A DNA stretch of 64,000 nt. Source: Gammaproteobacteria bacterium. Lineage in GTDB: Bacteria > Pseudomonadota > Gammaproteobacteria > Chromatiales > Chromatiaceae. Positions 20,850 through 30,785 of this stretch are shown here, one piece after another; within the stretch, counting starts at the first letter, position 1; the number at the start of each line of letters is the position of its first letter. The notes under the pieces are model-generated. The model was not told the origin of the DNA, searched no databases, and saw only the letters and a list, made by a program, of their open reading frames with translations. The stretch lies in assembly GCA_024510845.1 (NCBI GenBank), contig JANEMA010000003.1, positions 1-64,000 of the forward strand, in the 5' to 3' direction. A program made the position numbers and the translations under genes.

Positions 20850-21332
20850 TCAATGCAGGTGAGGTGGCTCGCCGTTGTAGACCAGTTCCTCCATCAGGGC
20901 GAAGGCATTCTCCTGCCCCGGCTGGTTGAGTAGCACCAGCAGCACCACCCATTTTACGTCTTCGGGTGTGAGTTCTTCGGTCTCGATGGCCATGCAGCGT
21001 TCGATCACCAGTTCACGGCTCATTGGATCGAGGATGCCGCTTTGTTCCAGGCTGAGCAGCAGGCCCTGGATCTCGAGGTCCATCTTCTGCTGCTCCTTGG
21101 GATTGAAGATGCGCATGCTGCGGCCGGGGCGGACAGCGCCGTATTCGACCAAGCTTCCCTGGCGCCAGGCCAGTTCGTCCAGCCAGTTGAAAGCCTTGCG
21201 CACCTCGCCCTGCTGGAAGCCTGCCTGCAGCAGTTCTTCCTCGAGGAGGATCTGATCCACGGGCACGGACTCTTCGCTGTCCATGTAGTTCTCATAGATG
21301 TAGATGAGGACGTCGATGAGGTTTTCAGTCAC
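20850..21332 (-). CDS. smg: Smg/DUF494 family protein
   Basis: The 160-residue acidic, helical protein matches the Smg (DUF494) family, known mainly for lying between dprA and topA; its molecular role is unclear. ENLIDVLIYIYENYMDSE and LTPEDVKWVVLLVLLNQPGQ are typical. The start is GTG 21332 (VTENLIDVLIY), because AGGAAG lies 7 bases upstream and homologues begin M-x-E-N-L. The longer open frame to 21458 overlaps dprA and is not conserved. Confidence 0.93.
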   Translation of the reverse strand: MTENLIDVLIYIYENYMDSEESVPVDQILLEEELLQAGFQQGEVRKAFNWLDELAWRQGSLVEYGAVRPGRSMRIFNPKEQQKMDLEIQGLLLSLEQSGILDPMSRELVIERCMAIETEELTPEDVKWVVLLVLLNQPGQENAFALMEELVYNGEPPHLH

Positions 21333-21402
21333 GGCAGTCTTCCTGGACAGGGAGGGTGCGGGCAGGATCCCGGTGGATGGCCGGTCGAGGCGGGATACGG
21401 GT

Positions 21403-22518
21403 TCACGATAGTGATTTTCCCAGTCGAGTGAACAATCCACCTGGTCCGGATGATACATGACCCTGCAATTCCAGCAACAGCAGCATGGAGGAGATTTCCG
21501 CGGCGGAAAAGCGGCTGTTGGCCACCAGCCAGTCGCTGCTGACCGGGTCGAAGTCCATCAGTTCGAGCAGTTCGGCGTGATCGGGATCGGGAGCTGCCGT
21601 TTCGGCTGGCGGTTCCTTGGCCGGGCGTGTGGCAAGCGGGTCGAACAGGAGCAGCGAGAGCAGTTCCTCGATGACGTGTTCGCCGGTCTCGACCAGCTTG
21701 GCTCCCTCGCGGATGATGGCGTGGCAGCCGCGCGCCTGAGGGTTGTGGATGGAGCCGGGGATGGCGAATACCTCGCGTCCCAGTTCGGCGGCAAGGCGCG
21801 CGGTGATTAGCGAACCGCTCTTCAGGGCAGCCTCGACTACCAGCGTTCCGAGTGTCAATCCGGCGATGATGCGGTTGCGCCGTGGAAAGTTACCGGGCAG
21901 CGGGGGTGTGCCAGGCGGAAACTCACTCACCAGCAGTCCTTGTTCCGCGATGCGATGGGCCAGTTCGCGGTGTTGCGCGGGGAAGACCCGATCCAGTCCA
22001 GTGCCGAGTACCGCCAGGGTGTGGCCACTGTCCAGTGCGCCCTCGTGGGCGGCGCCGTCGATGCCGGAGGCCAGACCGCTGGTGATGAGAAAGCCTTCGC
22101 CGGCCAAGTGGTGGGCGAAGGCGCGGGCGTTGTTCAGCCCGCCGCGGCTGGCGTGGCGGCTGCCGACGATGGCGATCTGTTGTCTTCCCAGCAGTCGGGT
22201 ATCGCCGCGCAGGAACAGCAGGATCGGTGGGTCGGGCAGCTCGCGCAGTAGCTCAGGGTAATCCGGGTCGGTGCAGGGCAGGGCCAGGTTGCCGCTCTCG
22301 TGCAACCAGTCGAGGTCGCGTCTGGCGCGCTTCCGGTCGGTCTCACCCAGAGCCTTGCGGATCTTCTCCGGGGTGTCGGGTGGCGGGGCGTCCAGCAGGG
22401 CTGCGGGATCGGGGCAGCGTTGCAGAAGCGGCCACAGGCCGCGCGGTCCCACGCCGGGGGCGTGCAGCAGGGTGAGCCAGGCCAGCAGTGCCTCTTCGGA
22501 GGGTTTCACGGTATTCAT
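21403..22518 (-). CDS. dprA: DNA-processing protein DprA/Smf
   Basis: DprA loads RecA onto incoming single-stranded DNA during transformation. The ~371-residue protein has the Rossmann-like core: IAIVGSRHASRGG, FLITSGLASGIDGAAHEGAL, TLAVLGTGLDRVFP and FPRRNRIIAGLTLGTLVVEA. A C-terminal winged-helix-like domain follows. An N-terminal SAM-like region is present. The start may be ATG 22518 (used) or ATG 22530. The gene follows the LysM protein gene with a short gap, the common gammaproteobacterial order. Confidence 0.97.
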   Translation of the reverse strand: MNTVKPSEEALLAWLTLLHAPGVGPRGLWPLLQRCPDPAALLDAPPPDTPEKIRKALGETDRKRARRDLDWLHESGNLALPCTDPDYPELLRELPDPPILLFLRGDTRLLGRQQIAIVGSRHASRGGLNNARAFAHHLAGEGFLITSGLASGIDGAAHEGALDSGHTLAVLGTGLDRVFPAQHRELAHRIAEQGLLVSEFPPGTPPLPGNFPRRNRIIAGLTLGTLVVEAALKSGSLITARLAAELGREVFAIPGSIHNPQARGCHAIIREGAKLVETGEHVIEELLSLLLFDPLATRPAKEPPAETAAPDPDHAELLELMDFDPVSSDWLVANSRFSAAEISSMLLLLELQGHVSSGPGGLFTRLGKSLS

Positions 22519-22561
22519 GTCGTGGATCATACCGGGTTGCGAGGTCTGCTCTACCGGGGCC

Positions 22562-23602
22562 TCAGGGTGTGCGGACGCGGTCGTGGATATGGATCGGGCG
22601 AATGGCGTTGAGTACCAAGCCGAAGCTCACACGGTCGAAGGTGCGGAACACCATGAGCAGGCCGGCCTTTTCGTCGGGCAGGCGTACCGTGTTGCTGGAA
22701 TCGGGGGTGACCACGTCGCGGATGGTCCCGCCCTTCTGGTCGATGCGCAGCACGTGCCCGGCCTCCAGGCCGTCCTGTGCGCCACGGTCGATGGTCACCA
22801 CATTGTACTGACCGATCTGTGCCACCCCGTTCATCACGCTGATGATCGAACCTTGCACGTCACACCTGGAATGGTGTGGTACGAAGTTGGTCCATGCTGT
22901 TTCCTCGTTGACGGGGAGCAGGCGATCGCCGATGACCGCCTCGCGCCCGGAGCTGTTGAAGAATACCGTGGCCGGGTCGCCGGCACGCAGGGCCTCGACG
23001 GTACCGATATGGAGCGCTTCGTATCCCAGGATCTCGCCGGTATCCGCATCGCGGTAGGGGTTGCCGGGGCGCACCACGTGATACTTGCCGCCCGATCTGG
23101 CGAGCGAGCGCACATAGGCCCGTATCCCGGTGCTGCCCATGATGTGGTCGTTGCCGAAGCTGACCAGATAGGGGGTGCTGTTGGCCCGGCCCCTGTCGAG
23201 CACGTAGGGACGGGTCAGGAAGGGCGCGATGTTGCCGATGGGGATGGTGGGAATGGCGCGGTCCCAGGGGTGGGAGCGCACGTGCGGTGACAGTCGGACT
23301 TGGCCGCGATTGAGTATCAGCCGGGGCTTGCCGTCGATGTGGACCAGGTCTAGGCGGTCGCCAGGGTAGATCGGGTGCGGGTTGGCGACCTGCGGATTGA
23401 TATACCAGATTTCCGGCCAACGCCAAGGGCTGTTCAGGAACCGAGCGGAGATATCCCAGAGGGTGTCGCCCTCCTTTACCACGTAGTGGGTCGGATGGTT
23501 GGTATGCAGCAGTTCCCCGGCGAAGCTCGTGGAGCCGGCGGCGAGCAGGGCGAACACCAGCAGGATGACGGTACAGAGGATGAACTGGCTGGCTCTCTTC
23601 AT
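22562..23602 (-). CDS. Secreted LysM-domain protein
   Basis: The 346-residue protein has a signal peptide (FILCTVILLVFALLAAGSTS). A LysM motif follows at about residues 38-88 (YVVKEGDTLWDISARFLNSP, then NPQVANPHPIYPGDRL), so it should bind peptidoglycan in the periplasm. The remaining ~250 residues are conserved in gammaproteobacterial homologues next to dprA (Pseudomonas and Xanthomonas types) but have no assigned catalytic function. It diverges from def. Confidence 0.92.
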   Translation of the reverse strand: MKRASQFILCTVILLVFALLAAGSTSFAGELLHTNHPTHYVVKEGDTLWDISARFLNSPWRWPEIWYINPQVANPHPIYPGDRLDLVHIDGKPRLILNRGQVRLSPHVRSHPWDRAIPTIPIGNIAPFLTRPYVLDRGRANSTPYLVSFGNDHIMGSTGIRAYVRSLARSGGKYHVVRPGNPYRDADTGEILGYEALHIGTVEALRAGDPATVFFNSSGREAVIGDRLLPVNEETAWTNFVPHHSRCDVQGSIISVMNGVAQIGQYNVVTIDRGAQDGLEAGHVLRIDQKGGTIRDVVTPDSSNTVRLPDEKAGLLMVFRTFDRVSFGLVLNAIRPIHIHDRVRTP

Positions 23603-23774
23603 GGGATTCCCTTGACGTTATCCCCGGTTCCTGTCGGTCGAATGCGTGAATATTAGGGTATCATCTGGCCTCATTGTCCGGCCGCCGGATTGGGCACATG
23701 CCTCGAAGGTCTGGCGCAATACAGCGGTCTGGCGACAGTTTTTGAAATTTTCAGGCTAGAACGTGGATGGGTTC

Positions 23775-24317
23775 ATGGCGATTCTCGACATTCTGCATTT
23801 TCCTGACCCACGCCTGCGCAACAAGGCCAGGCCGGTGACGCAAGTCGGCGATGACAAGGTGCGACGGTTGGTGGACGACATGCTTGAAACCATGTATGCC
23901 GCATCTGGTATCGGCCTGGCGGCCATCCAGGTGGATGTGCCGTTGAGTGTGGTGACCATCGACCTTTCAGATGAACGTGACCAGCCGTTGGTGCTGATCA
24001 ATCCCGAGATCCTCGAGCGTGACGGATTCGGGGAGATTAACGAAAGCGAGGGCTGTCTGTCGGTGCCTGGTGTCTACGAGAAGGTCCAGCGTGCCAGCCA
24101 TATCCGCTTCTGCGCTCTGGATCGCGAGGGCCGGCCGTTTGAGAGCGAGGCCGAGGGCCGGTTGGCGATCTGTATACAGCACGAGATCGATCACCTCAAT
24201 GGCAAGTTGTTTGTGGACTATCTCTCCAGCCTCAAACGCCAGCGCATCCGCAAGAAGCTGGAGAAGAAGGATGCACGCCAGGCGAGTACTCCTGCCTCGG
24301 CCGGCACTGCCATTTGA
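23775..24317 (+). CDS. def: Peptide deformylase
   Basis: This 180-residue Fe2+/Zn2+ hydrolase removes N-formyl groups from nascent proteins. The three signatures are present: [11 protein letters not shown] (motif 1, with Ile in place of the usual Pro), EGCLSVPG (Cys metal ligand) and HEIDHLNG (two His ligands and catalytic Glu). ATG 23775 fits the family start [15 protein letters not shown]; an in-frame GTG at 23763 is less likely. It leads the def-fmt-rsmB unit. Confidence 0.98.
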   Translation: MAILDILHFPDPRLRNKARPVTQVGDDKVRRLVDDMLETMYAASGIGLAAIQVDVPLSVVTIDLSDERDQPLVLINPEILERDGFGEINESEGCLSVPGVYEKVQRASHIRFCALDREGRPFESEAEGRLAICIQHEIDHLNGKLFVDYLSSLKRQRIRKKLEKKDARQASTPASAGTAI

Positions 24318-24380
24318 GATATCCCGGCCAGCTTAGACGATCTTTCATTCACGCTTTGTGACCCGGTTCCTGCATTTGCC

Positions 24381-25322
24381 ATGACGACATCGTTGCGAAT
24401 CGTGTTTGCCGGTACCCCTGATTTTTCGGTGCCGCCCCTGCGCGCCCTGCTGGGATCCTCGCACGAGGTGGTTGCGATCTACACCCAGCCCGATCGCCCG
24501 GCAGGCCGAGGTCGCAAGCTGGTTGCCAGCTCCGTCAAGGAAGTCGCGCTGGAGGTGGGTGTGCCTGTGGAGCAGCCGGTGAACTTTCGTGACCCCGGCA
24601 GTGTGGCGGCACTGACAGCATATCGGCCCGATCTGATGGTAGTGGTCGCCTATGGCCTGTTGCTGCCGCCCACGGTGCTGGCCGTTCCGCGTCAGGGGTG
24701 TGTCAACATCCATGCTTCCATCCTGCCGCATTGGCGCGGAGCAGCGCCCATCCAGCGCGCGATCAAGGCCGGCGATGCCGAGACCGGGGTCTCGATAATA
24801 CAGATGGACGAGGGTTTGGATACCGGGCCTGTGTACCTGATTGAGCGCACCCCCATCGCCGAGGACGAGACCGGTGGCAGCCTGCACGACCGCCTCTCGG
24901 AACTGGGAGCAACCGCCCTGATGAAGGCCCTGTCGGGTATTGCCGATGGTTCCCTGCAGCCCCGGCACCAGGACGATGCCCAAGCCACCTATGCACACAA
25001 GCTGAGCAAGCAGGAGGCCTGGATCGACTGGACCCGGTCGGCCGAGGCAATCGAGCGCCAGGTACGCGCCTTCAATCCCTGGCCAGTGGCGCAGACCCGT
25101 TACGAGGACGCCAACCTGCGCATCTGGGATGCCTGGGCTCTGCCCGGAGAGACTGGCGAGCCGGGCAGGGTGACGGCTGCCGGGCGCGATGGCATCGACG
25201 TGTCCACCGGTGACGGCCTGCTGCGCATCACCGAGCTGCAACTGCCGGGCAAGCGCGCCATGAGTGCACAGGACTTCACCAATGCCCACCCCATCCAGGG
25301 CATGCTGCTCGGCAACCCGTGA
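24381..25322 (+). CDS. fmt: Methionyl-tRNA formyltransferase
   Basis: This 313-residue enzyme formylates initiator Met-tRNA using 10-formyl-tetrahydrofolate. The start RIVFAGTPDFSVPPLRALL and the catalytic NIHASILPHWRGAAPIQRAI (Asn/His/Asp site) are clear, followed by the C-terminal tRNA-binding domain. It follows def, the enzyme that reverses its effect on proteins, and overlaps rsmB (GTGA), indicating coupled translation. Confidence 0.98.
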   Translation: MTTSLRIVFAGTPDFSVPPLRALLGSSHEVVAIYTQPDRPAGRGRKLVASSVKEVALEVGVPVEQPVNFRDPGSVAALTAYRPDLMVVVAYGLLLPPTVLAVPRQGCVNIHASILPHWRGAAPIQRAIKAGDAETGVSIIQMDEGLDTGPVYLIERTPIAEDETGGSLHDRLSELGATALMKALSGIADGSLQPRHQDDAQATYAHKLSKQEAWIDWTRSAEAIERQVRAFNPWPVAQTRYEDANLRIWDAWALPGETGEPGRVTAAGRDGIDVSTGDGLLRITELQLPGKRAMSAQDFTNAHPIQGMLLGNP

Positions 25323-26635
25323 GTATCTCTGATCCGCGTCTGCTCGCCGTGCGCCATCTGGCCGCCGTGCTTGATGGTCGCTCGCTCGACGAGGTGTTGG
25401 CACTCCCCGTGTCGGGGCTGGGCGGACGCGACAAAGCCTTGGTGCGCGAACTCAGCTATGGACTTTGCCGCTGGCACCGGCAGTTGTATGCACTGGTTGC
25501 TTCATGCTTGCGCAAGCCGCTTCGCGTGCGCGATCGGGAGGTCCAGCTGCTGATGTTGCTCGGGGTCTACCAGCTGATGCATACCCGCATGCCCCCTCAT
25601 GCCGCGGTGGCCAGCGTGGTCGAGGCGACGCGTCGGGCCGGACAGAGTTGGGCGGTGAAGCTGGTCAACGGTGTGTTGCGCGGCATCCAGCGCGAGTTGG
25701 CCGACCCGCAAGCTTCTTTGCACGCCATGCTCTCGGAGGACCTGTCGCTACGCTTCGCTCAGCCCAGGTGGTTCGTGCGCTCTCTGGCCCAGGCCTGGCC
25801 GGGAACGCATGGGGCTATTCTCGATGCCCTGCAACAACGTGCGCCCATGACCCTTCGCCTGGACACCCGGCGCCTGCCGCGCGAGCGTTACCTGGTGCAG
25901 TTGTGTGAGTCCGGTATTGATGCTGCTGCGCTCGAGGTGGTGCCAGATGCGGTGGTGCTGGAGCATCCCCTGCCGGTCGAGCAACTGCCCGGTTTCGCCG
26001 AAGGACTGGTTTCGGTGCAGGATGCTGGGGCACAGCTCGCAGCCCGGCTGCTCGACCCGCGTCCTGGTCAGCGCGTGCTCGATGCCTGTGCCGCACCGGG
26101 CGGCAAGACCGGTCATCTGCTGGAGCTGGTCGACGACCTCGATCTGACGGCGGTGGACGTGGATACGCGCCGTCTCGAGCGGGTGCGCGAGAATCTGCAA
26201 CGCCTGGGCCGGCATGCAACCCTGCAGGCAGCCGATGCCGGCGCGTCGCCACCGGCCTGGCACGAGCACCCTTTCGACCGCATCCTGCTGGATGCGCCCT
26301 GCTCGGCCACGGGGGTGATGCGCCGCCACCCGGACATCCGCCTGTTGCGGCGGCGTGAGGACATCGAGGCCCTGGCCGTACGCCAGGCGCGCCTGCTCGA
26401 GGCCCTCTGGCCCTGCCTGTGCCCGGGGGGCAAGTTGCTGTACTGTACCTGTTCGCTGATGCCGCAGGAGAACGAGCAGGTGGTGACGGCGTTTCTGCGC
26501 GCCCACCCGGAAGCGCTGTCCCTGCCGCTGCCGGACACCTGGGGTCATGCGCGGGAGACGGGGTGGCAGACCCTGCCCGGGGAATCGACAATGGACGGCT
26601 TTTACTATGCCTTGCTGGAGAAGCAGGATGGCTGA
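25319..26635 (+). CDS. rsmB: 16S rRNA m5C967 methyltransferase RsmB
   Basis: The 438-residue SAM-dependent methyltransferase has an N-terminal NusB-like RNA-binding domain (to about residue 140). The Rossmann methylase domain contains LDACAAPGGKTGHLLEL, DRILLDAPCSATGVMRRHP, and the second catalytic cysteine in LLYCTCSLMPQENEQVV. The start is GTG 25319, overlapping the fmt stop by 4 bases. Its end overlaps the DUF4390 gene by 8 bases. Confidence 0.97.
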   Translation: MSISDPRLLAVRHLAAVLDGRSLDEVLALPVSGLGGRDKALVRELSYGLCRWHRQLYALVASCLRKPLRVRDREVQLLMLLGVYQLMHTRMPPHAAVASVVEATRRAGQSWAVKLVNGVLRGIQRELADPQASLHAMLSEDLSLRFAQPRWFVRSLAQAWPGTHGAILDALQQRAPMTLRLDTRRLPRERYLVQLCESGIDAAALEVVPDAVVLEHPLPVEQLPGFAEGLVSVQDAGAQLAARLLDPRPGQRVLDACAAPGGKTGHLLELVDDLDLTAVDVDTRRLERVRENLQRLGRHATLQAADAGASPPAWHEHPFDRILLDAPCSATGVMRRHPDIRLLRRREDIEALAVRQARLLEALWPCLCPGGKLLYCTCSLMPQENEQVVTAFLRAHPEALSLPLPDTWGHARETGWQTLPGESTMDGFYYALLEKQDG

Positions 26636-27182
26636 ATGGCGTCTTCCCTTGTGGATGGTGTTGCTGGTGTTGTCTGGTCTCTCGCTGGCCGCTGCCCTGG
26701 ATTTCAGCCGGGTCATCATCACCCTGGGCGAGGATGATCGTATCTATTTGGACGCACAGATCCGCCACGAGCTTACCTCCACGGTCAGCGAGGCACTGGA
26801 GAACGGGGTGCCGCTGACCTTCGTCACCCACGTGCAGATGCGCGACACCAAGGCCTGGATCTGGCAGCCGGACGTGGCGGAGTACCGTCTGCACAGCGTG
26901 CTGCGTCACCGACCGCTGTCCGGAGTGTACGAGGTACGCAATCTGGAGAACGACGACAAGCAGGTGTTCGCCACTCGTGAGGCGGCCCTGCGTTACATGG
27001 GGAGAATCCGCGACTTTGCGATCATCGAGCGCTCGCGGCTGGACCTCGACCGCGAATATCTGGTCTGCCTCGAGGCCTACCTGGACATCGAGGCGCTGCC
27101 GCTGCCACTGCGGCCGCGCGCCTATCTTTCCGCCGAGTGGCACCTGACGGCGGAGGCATGGGAATGGCGGATCAGACCCTGA
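26628..27182 (+). CDS. DUF4390 domain protein
   Basis: The 184-residue protein has an N-terminal signal or anchor (RLPLWMVLLVLSGLSLAAAL). The rest is DUF4390, with features such as VSEALENGVPLTFVTHVQM and AYLSAEWHLTAEAWEWRI. The family is found next to NtrY-like sensor kinases and has no known activity; an extracytoplasmic accessory role to the kinase is inferred from position. ATG 26628 has AGCAGG before it and overlaps rsmB by 8 bases; its end overlaps the kinase gene by 19 bases. Confidence 0.88.
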   Translation: MAEWRLPLWMVLLVLSGLSLAAALDFSRVIITLGEDDRIYLDAQIRHELTSTVSEALENGVPLTFVTHVQMRDTKAWIWQPDVAEYRLHSVLRHRPLSGVYEVRNLENDDKQVFATREAALRYMGRIRDFAIIERSRLDLDREYLVCLEAYLDIEALPLPLRPRAYLSAEWHLTAEAWEWRIRP

Positions 27183-29380
27183 ATCGCCACAAGCGCCGGC
27201 TCGACCTGATCGCCACCATCATGCTGGTGGTGCTGCTGCTGGCCGCGCTGCACATCATGAGTGGTGCGGTACAGCGTTCCGAGGCGCTGGATGCCTGGTT
27301 CATCCCTCTGTTGATGTTCACCGTCTCCGGCCTGGTGATCCTGGTCGGCCTGGTCGGCTGGAACCTCTGGACCCTGCTGCAGGACTACCGTCGCCAGGCT
27401 GCCGGCGCGCGTCTCAACCTGCGCCTGGTGGTGCTGTTCGTGGTGCTGGCCCTGGTGCCGGTAAGCGTGGTCTACATCTATTCGCTGCAATTCCTCTCCA
27501 AGGGCATCGATGGCTGGTTCGACGTGCAGGTGGACAGCGCCATGGACGATGCTCTGGCGCTGAGCAAGGTCTCGCTGGACCTGCACAAGCGCGAGATGCT
27601 GCGCCTGACGCGCAACCTGCTGGCCACCCTCGAGGAGCCGGAACAGGGTGGCCCGCTGAATGTGGGCGGCGTGCGCGAGGCGGCCGGCGCCTTCGAAGTA
27701 TCGGTGTTCACCCGCGAGGGCAAGGTGCTGGGCCTCAGTCACCAGAACCCCGAGGTGCTCACCCCCAGCCCGTCCACCGTGCACATGATCAAGCTGGTGC
27801 GCGCTGGCAAGGACTTCGTCAGCCTGGTGCCCCTCAAGGACGGGCAGATGGTGGTGCGCCTGATGGTGGTGGACCCGCGCGGTCGCGACCTGGTGATGCA
27901 GGCCATCTTTCTGGTGCCCGAGCAGCTCAGCGAGCTGACCCGGCACGTGCAGGCTGCCTATGAGGCCTACCGCGAACGTGCCTACCTGCGTGGCTCGATC
28001 AAGTTCAGTTTTGCACTCACCCTGTCGCTGGTCATGCTGCTGGGACTGTTCGCCGCCGCCTGGGCGGCGTTCTATACCTCGCGCCTGCTGGTGCGCCCGA
28101 TCAAGCACATCGCCGAGGCCACCCGCTCGGTGGCTGCCGGGCACTACGACGTGCGTGTGCCGTTGCCACGGGTGCAGGACGAACTGGCCTTTCTGGTCGA
28201 TTCCTTCAACCAGATGACCCGTCGCCTGGCGCAGGCGCACAATATCGCCGAGGCCAGCCGCCGCGAGCTGGCGGCGCAGCACCAGTATCTCGAGACCGTG
28301 CTGGGGGCCATCTCCTCGGGGGTGATGGCGCTCGATGAGGGCGGCGTGGTGCGCACCGCCAACCCAGCCACCGAGGCCATCCTGCAGGTGCCGCCGGCGG
28401 ACATCGAGGGCCGCAACCTGCGTGAGATGGCGCAGATCGACGCCACCCTGACGCCCTTTGTGGAGCGCACCCTCGAGGCGCTGGCGAGCGGCCAGCAGGA
28501 AGGCAAGATCGAGATCCGCCTGCAACGCGACGACCGTCGCCAGGTGCTGCTCTGCCAGTATTCCCGGCTGCAGCTGCACGAAGGCGAGAGTGGAGGCCAC
28601 GTGTTGGTGTTCGATGATGTGACCGAGCTGGTGCAGGCGCAGCGTGATGCTGCCTGGGGTGAGGTGGCCCGTCGCCTGGCGCACGAGATCAAGAACCCGC
28701 TCACCCCCATTCAGCTGGCGGCCGAGCGCCTGCGCCGCAAGTACCTGAAGCAGATGAGCCCGCAGCAGGCCGACGTGCTGGAACGCGCGACCAAGACCAT
28801 CGTGCAGCAGGTCGAGGCGTTGAAGACCATGGTCAACGAGTTCTCCGACTATGCCCGTCCCTGTCGCATGGAGCCGCGCTCCCTGGCCTTCGATGACTTT
28901 GTGGCCGAAGTGCTGGATCTCTACGATGGCGCCGGTCATGGTGTGCAATTCACCGCCGGCGCGCCCGGTGCGGTGATCGAGGGTGACCCGGTGCGCCTGC
29001 GCCAGGTACTGCACAACCTGGTGAAGAATGCGCAGGAGGCGGGCGACGGCCAGGCCGCCGTGCAGATTGCCACCCGGGAGCTGGAGCGCAATGGTCGCCG
29101 CTGGGTGGAGCTGCGGGTGGAAGACGAGGGTTCGGGGTTCGACCCCGCGATCATCGACCAGGTGTTCGAGCCCTATGTCACCAGCAAGCACAAGGGCACG
29201 GGTCTGGGCCTGGCCATCGTCAAGCGTATCATCGGCGAGCACGGCGGCAGCATCCGTGCCGACAACTGCCCCGAGGGCGGCGCCCGGGTGAGCCTCCTGC
29301 TGCCCCTGCGCCCGGCCGGGGTTGGCGAGCCGCCCGTGACGCCTTCTTCCAAACCGAAAATGCGAGGCAGCAAGTCATGA
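27164..29380 (+). CDS. NtrY-like sensor histidine kinase
   Basis: This membrane kinase of about 738 residues has three N-terminal membrane helices (from IATIMLVVLLLAALHIM to LVVLFVVLALVPVSVVYIY). A roughly 170-residue extracytoplasmic sensor follows, then another helix near FALTLSLVMLLGLFAAAW and HAMP and PAS segments. The HisKA domain carries H507 in RLAHEIKNPLTPIQLAAERL, and the ATPase domain has NAQEAGDG, DEGSGFD and KGTGLGLAIVKRI. The whole fits NtrY. ATG 27164 is chosen because GGAGG is 7 bases before it. The response regulator follows with a 4-base overlap. The signal is unknown; NtrY/NtrX systems are linked to nitrogen, redox and envelope control. Confidence 0.92.
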   Translation: MADQTLNRHKRRLDLIATIMLVVLLLAALHIMSGAVQRSEALDAWFIPLLMFTVSGLVILVGLVGWNLWTLLQDYRRQAAGARLNLRLVVLFVVLALVPVSVVYIYSLQFLSKGIDGWFDVQVDSAMDDALALSKVSLDLHKREMLRLTRNLLATLEEPEQGGPLNVGGVREAAGAFEVSVFTREGKVLGLSHQNPEVLTPSPSTVHMIKLVRAGKDFVSLVPLKDGQMVVRLMVVDPRGRDLVMQAIFLVPEQLSELTRHVQAAYEAYRERAYLRGSIKFSFALTLSLVMLLGLFAAAWAAFYTSRLLVRPIKHIAEATRSVAAGHYDVRVPLPRVQDELAFLVDSFNQMTRRLAQAHNIAEASRRELAAQHQYLETVLGAISSGVMALDEGGVVRTANPATEAILQVPPADIEGRNLREMAQIDATLTPFVERTLEALASGQQEGKIEIRLQRDDRRQVLLCQYSRLQLHEGESGGHVLVFDDVTELVQAQRDAAWGEVARRLAHEIKNPLTPIQLAAERLRRKYLKQMSPQQADVLERATKTIVQQVEALKTMVNEFSDYARPCRMEPRSLAFDDFVAEVLDLYDGAGHGVQFTAGAPGAVIEGDPVRLRQVLHNLVKNAQEAGDGQAAVQIATRELERNGRRWVELRVEDEGSGFDPAIIDQVFEPYVTSKHKGTGLGLAIVKRIIGEHGGSIRADNCPEGGARVSLLLPLRPAGVGEPPVTPSSKPKMRGSKS

Positions 29381-30741
29381 GCGCCCCTTACATACTGGTC
29401 GTGGACGATGAGCCGGATATCCGCGAACTGGTCAGCGAGATCCTGCAGGACGAGGGTTACCAGGTGGCCACCGCCGAGAACGGCGAGCTGGCGCGCCAGG
29501 CGCTGCGCGAGCGCCGGCCCGACCTGATCCTGCTGGACATCTGGATGCCTGATGTCGACGGCATCAGCCTGCTCAAGGAGTGGGCCGAGGCCGGCGAGCT
29601 GCCCTGCCCGGTGATCATGATGTCCGGGCACGGCACCGTAGAGACCGCGGTCGAGGCCACCCGCCTCGGTGCCTACGATTTCCTGGAGAAGCCGCTGTCG
29701 CTGGCCAAGCTGCTGCTCACCGTGGAGCGTGCACTCGAGGCGCATCGCCTGGCCCAGGAGAACATCCAGTTTCGTGCGCGTGATATCACCATGGTCGAAC
29801 CGGTGGGCAACAGCCAGGTCATGGTGCGCCTGCGCGAGCAGGTCAAGCGCGTGGCCCAGCACGACACCTGGGTGCTGATCACCGGTGAGCCGGGGAGTGG
29901 GCGCGAGACCATTGCCCGTTACCTGCATGCACACAGCGCGCGCCGTGATGGTCCCTTCGTGGATGTAGGCGTGTCTGGCATCACCCAAGGCGGAGCAGCA
30001 CTGGAACTGTTCGGTCGCGAGCAGGGGGGGCGTGTCGAATACGGCCGTCTGGAGCAGGCTGCCGGCGGTATCCTGTTTCTCGACGAGATGGCCGATATGG
30101 ATCCGGATGTCCAGTCGCAACTGGCGGCGGCGCTGGATACTGGTGCCTTTCTGCGCGTCGGTGGTGCCGAGCCGGTACGCCTGGACGCACGGGTGGTAGC
30201 GGCCACCCGGCATGATCTGGCCGAGAAAGTGGCTGCCGGCAAGTTCCGCAAGGATCTGTTTTTCCAGCTCAACGTGGTGCCCTTGCGCGTGCCCCCGCTG
30301 CGTGAGCGCCGTGAGGACATCCCCTTGTTGCTGGCCTCGGCGGTGGATCGCTTGGTATTGCGCGAGAAGCTGCCTTACCGGTATTTCTCGGTGGCGGCGC
30401 AGAACTATCTGCGCAATCATGCCTGGCTAGGCAATGTGCGTGAGTTGATCAATTTGGTGCAGCGGGTGCTGATTCTCGGTCACGAGCCCGAGGTCAGCCT
30501 GGAAGAAGTCAAGGCTACGTTGGGGCAGTTGCAACCGGATGGCGTGGCGCCGCAGTTTGTCGGGGTAGTGCTCGATCAGCCACTGCGCGAGGCGCGTGAA
30601 GCCTTCGAGAAAGCCTATCTCGAGTATCACCTGGAACAGGCCGGGGGCAATATCGCGCGTATGGCACAGATCGTGGGTATGGAGCGCACCCACCTGTATC
30701 GCAAGTTGCGCGATCGTGGTATCGAGATCAAGGGACGTTGA
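29377..30741 (+). CDS. NtrX-like response regulator, atypical AAA+ domain
   Basis: The 454-residue regulator has an N-terminal receiver with D54 in [11 protein letters not shown], an AAA+ domain, and a C-terminal Fis-type helix-turn-helix ([20 protein letters not shown]). Two AAA+ features differ from sigma-54 activators: Walker A reads GEPGSGRE (Lys replaced by Arg176), and the GAFTGA loop is absent ([18 protein letters not shown]). Walker B ([11 protein letters not shown]) is intact. NtrX proteins commonly lack GAFTGA, so it probably works without sigma-54. It is translationally coupled to the kinase and followed 45 bases later by trkA. Confidence 0.92.
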   Translation: MSAPYILVVDDEPDIRELVSEILQDEGYQVATAENGELARQALRERRPDLILLDIWMPDVDGISLLKEWAEAGELPCPVIMMSGHGTVETAVEATRLGAYDFLEKPLSLAKLLLTVERALEAHRLAQENIQFRARDITMVEPVGNSQVMVRLREQVKRVAQHDTWVLITGEPGSGRETIARYLHAHSARRDGPFVDVGVSGITQGGAALELFGREQGGRVEYGRLEQAAGGILFLDEMADMDPDVQSQLAAALDTGAFLRVGGAEPVRLDARVVAATRHDLAEKVAAGKFRKDLFFQLNVVPLRVPPLRERREDIPLLLASAVDRLVLREKLPYRYFSVAAQNYLRNHAWLGNVRELINLVQRVLILGHEPEVSLEEVKATLGQLQPDGVAPQFVGVVLDQPLREAREAFEKAYLEYHLEQAGGNIARMAQIVGMERTHLYRKLRDRGIEIKGR

Positions 30742-30785
30742 TCCCGGCGGCAGCTGGAATCCGGCCTGAAGTGGGGGACGGGAGC

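Noticed and set aside
24345-25403. A 352-codon minus-strand frame opposite fmt
   Set aside because: fmt is well supported on the plus strand; this is its complement read by chance.
27122-29242. A 706-codon open frame antisense to the NtrY-like kinase
   Set aside because: It is His/Gln/Leu-rich low-quality sequence with no family, wholly opposite a well-supported gene; a product of GC-rich codon bias.
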